NCBI GenBank assembly: GCA_963662175.1
Contig: OY759221.1
Span: 27,949,027 to 28,013,026 of the forward strand
Source: Aradus depressus
Taxonomy: Eukaryota; Arthropoda; Insecta; Hemiptera; Aradidae
DNA: 64,000 nucleotides
Direction of reading: 5' to 3'
Shown here: positions 62,079 to 64,000 of the stretch, one piece after another
Layout: each line of letters opens with the position of its first letter
Position numbering within the stretch: position 1 is the first letter of the stretch
Position numbers and translations under genes: made by a program
Notes under the pieces: model-generated
Databases searched by the model: none
Told to the model about the DNA's origin: nothing
What the model saw: only the letters and a program-made list of their open reading frames with translations

Positions 62079-62153
62079 GTTTTATTTTTATAAATATCTT
62101 TAGTGGAATAGACAACATTTCAAAAAATAAGTTTGTTTTATTTATTTTGTTTT

Positions 62154-62386
62154 ATATGTGATAATAAAATGTTGTGAGACAAGATTTCTCATAGAAGTAA
62201 AAGACGTTGTCTTCCCACTGTTTTATTTTTGACCAGAACCTGGTTTCAACGCAACAGCGTCATCATCAGTGGTACATCCAACCAACCAAGAACAACTGGC
62301 CAGATCCGCCTGATAATGACGCTGTTGCATTGAAATCCGGATCCGGCCAAAAATGAAACAGTGCGAAGACGACGTCTTTTATTTCT
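62154..62386. mobile_element. Family i inverted-repeat element, short form
   Basis: Left extension TATGTGATAATAAAATGTTG, then arms around a short centre. The right arm is diverged (CTGATAA, ATTGAAATCC). Flanked by ATTTTGTTTT (62144-62153, 62387-62396). Confidence 0.78.
62231..62269 (-). ncRNA. Hammerhead-like core, best stem III of family i
   Basis: CTGATGA (62269-62263), T, stem GACGC/GCGTT, GAAA (62247-62244), then A-CCAG pairs perfectly with CTGG-T around loop GTT, giving triplet GUC. The base pair closing stem II is G-U. The structure supports family i as hammerhead-derived. Confidence 0.6.
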
Positions 62387-62399
62387 ATTTTGTTTTCAA

Positions 62400-62510
62400 T
62401 TTATAGAAACTGGAGGTGGGAAAACATGAAATTCCGTTGAAAACTGCGCATCAAATTGTTGACCGATTACATAACTTCCCCTATACCTCGTATAGCTGGG
62501 GAGGTAAAAG
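62400..62510 (-). repeat. Modular repeat M, head
   Basis: AAACATGAAATTCCGTTGAA...TATAGCTGGGGAGGT. Confidence 0.68.
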
Positions 62511-62526
62511 TGGTCTCAATTTTCTC

Positions 62527-62759
62527 TGCGCTCTTTCGTCACTCTGGTGGACATAAGTCCGACTCTACTGTGGGAGTCCTAAATTGTGTTTATCCTAAAT
62601 TTTTATACACCTAGGATAGGGGTCTGTAACGAGTACCTGACACATGCTCGGGACCATCGCTTAACGTCCCATCCAAAGGATGGCGTGCTTAAGTTTATTT
62701 TACCCGCGAACTTGAGCTCAGGAGGCAAGCACGCATACCACTGAGCTACCGGCGCCCTC
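62527..62759 (-). repeat. SINE S1, 3' part missing
   Basis: Starts in the CTCTTTCGTCACTCTGGTGG core and ends at head CTACCGGCGCCCTC. Confidence 0.85.
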
Positions 62760-62789
62760 AGTATACCTGTAAATCTGCCCTATGATTCC

Positions 62790-63060
62790 TTGATGGGGAG
62801 TATTGTATTTCTTCTGTTGTTGTCCGGTTGTCCTATGCACTGACCGCCTCCCGCAGACATGCGCGGGCCCCCCTACCTGTGGTCACGCTGCCTTCAGTAG
62901 GCCATGCCCCCTTCGGTACCTCATGTCTTCCGTCTCCTCACTATCGGCCGAAGAACCCTTCTATTATCATCTTCAACATTTCCTCTTCTTCAGGTACCTC
63001 CTGCCTTTTCAGTCTTTCACTAGAAGCGTCTCATAACTTTTTATCAATACATTAACTTCA
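62790..63060 (+). other. GC-richer block, exon status unclear
   Basis: ACTGACCGCCTCCCGCAG looks like an acceptor (62857). Two frames stay open for over 70 codons, but neither translation looks like a protein I know. Might be an exon or a repeat. Confidence 0.2.
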
Positions 63061-63331
63061 ATATCGTTGCTGTTAGTGCAAAACGACATATATCAAAAAA
63101 CTGAACTTACATATTAAATTTGCAAATGTTGACTGTTTTTTCATAATCACATGAACCAATGAAACATACAACATTTTGCAAACTGTTATTTGTAAAACTG
63201 GATCATACAACTCTCAGTATTTACATAACTGGTACCCGGTAAAGCAGTTTCGACATTATATTATTTCTATATTTTCAGTCAGCTGTAGACCTATAACATT
63301 TTTACTTTTTAAAATAAAAAAAAAAAAAAAA

Positions 63332-63530
63332 ATTTTATTGACTTTATGTACGATGCATATATCTCTTTGATGCTTTTATGTTTTGTTATTTACAACATCC
63401 ATGGCCCCGGAAGGGAGTTCTATATACGAAATAAAACTCACTCCCGGACGGGATTCGAACCCGCAAACCATGGGAGACCATGCGGACCAAAGTTCTACGC
63501 TCTAGCCCGCACGGCCACCATGGTACCCTC
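63332..63530 (-). repeat. SINE S2
   Basis: TACGATGCATAT end on the left, GGGATTCGAACCCGC B box, head CATGGTACCCTCC on the right. The A tail is replaced by a mixed A/T run. Confidence 0.88.
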
Positions 63531-64000
63531 CTTACATAAGATAAAAGTACTTTGAAAGTGACCTTTTGCAGCAGTAAACAAAATTGTGGGTGTGGCCATT
63601 AACAACCACGCTTACAGATTACTCTCTTTCCCCCTTTTCAAAATTATTTCATACTGGCATTACTGGGTATAAGAATGTCTACTTTCAAGATAACGCTGTA
63701 CGAAGGGATGAAATGAAATGATTTTGAGAAGAGGAGGGAGAGAGAGAGTGATCTGTAAGGGTTGTTGGTATAAGAAAGTCCTGTAATTGACATCTCACAT
63801 ATATTTTTTTTAATTTTTATATTTTTTTCAAAAAACTATTAATACATGAGCCATATTTTAAAGTTCGTTGCTATTGACGTTATCTCAAATTTGAGGGCAT
63901 ATTAGCATTGAAAATTTTATAAGGAACAATTTTGGTAAGAATCAATTATGCGATAGGACTAACCGTTTTCGGGTAAATCAAGGAGACGTCTAAAAATATG
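63531..64000. other. No gene recognised
   Basis: GTATAAGAAAGTCCTGT at 63769 is shared with 43176. No coding signal to the window edge. Confidence 0.3.

Larger units (their letters stand above)
61926..62147. mobile_element. Inverted-repeat element with outward cores, family v
   Basis: Arms 61926-62033 and 62040-62147, nearly perfect, with a 6-nt spacer (GACTCG). Each arm holds GGCCGAAACCGGTAG with a CTGAC(G/A)A upstream. Confidence 0.75.

Noticed and set aside
62857..62997. Next exon of the host gene
   Set aside because: The acceptor looks acceptable, but the frame needed (phase 0) gives an unnatural protein, and two other frames are equally open.

Overview
The window looks like a repeat-rich arthropod (probably insect) nuclear genome. 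Supporting signs are AT-rich sequence, spliced exons, dozens of tRNA-derived SINEs, an R1-clade non-LTR retrotransposon, hAT, piggyBac and Harbinger DNA elements, and SINE tails made of the insect telomere-type pentamer (AACCT/TTAGG). I do not assign a species. There are no prokaryotic operons, no complete tRNA or rRNA gene and no CRISPR array.

Host coding sequence is sparse. Two good internal exons lie on the + strand at 38881-39024 and 56728-57195. Both are phase 0, both have consensus splice sites, and together they encode a Ser/Thr/Gln-rich protein. The 17.7 kb between them is almost entirely transposons. Two possible alternative first exons lie upstream: 24646-24755, with a TATA box and an arthropod initiator, and one ending at 37701. 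Both end in phase 0 and could splice to 38881.

The best-preserved element is a full-length R1-clade LINE (14116-19888, minus strand) with two open, GC-rich ORFs, an 84-base poly(A) tail and a perfect 15-bp target duplication. It sits inside the gag of a small, internally deleted LTR element with 147-bp LTRs (13659-20702). That element sits inside an abundant modular repeat, here called M (ends TACTTCCCCAG; internal units of about 120-140 bp in either orientation). M is the main background of the window. It is interrupted by two SINE families: S1, about 330 bp, with at least 26 copies or fragments; and S2, a class-II-tRNA-like SINE with 6 copies or relatives. It is also interrupted by hAT-type elements (4129, 9932, 27059, 28304, 29395, 43193), a Harbinger derivative with a two-exon MADF remnant (31842-32612), a piggyBac MITE (57746-58151), a 640-bp foldback element (52891-53530), and LINE tails of RTE, CR1/L2 and Jockey-like types.

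The most unusual signal is a set of at least five sequence-distinct families of short inverted-repeat elements. Their arms end in a hammerhead-ribozyme-like core (CUGANGA, one unpaired U, stem II, GAAA, short stem III, NUH), with the two copies facing outward. Several are flanked by 10-16 bp target duplications and carry a one-sided tail of about 30-38 nt. These features recall the hammerhead-bearing terminal repeats of Penelope-like retroelements, but no reverse transcriptase was found in any of them. Stem I could not be established by eye, so ribozyme activity is a hypothesis.
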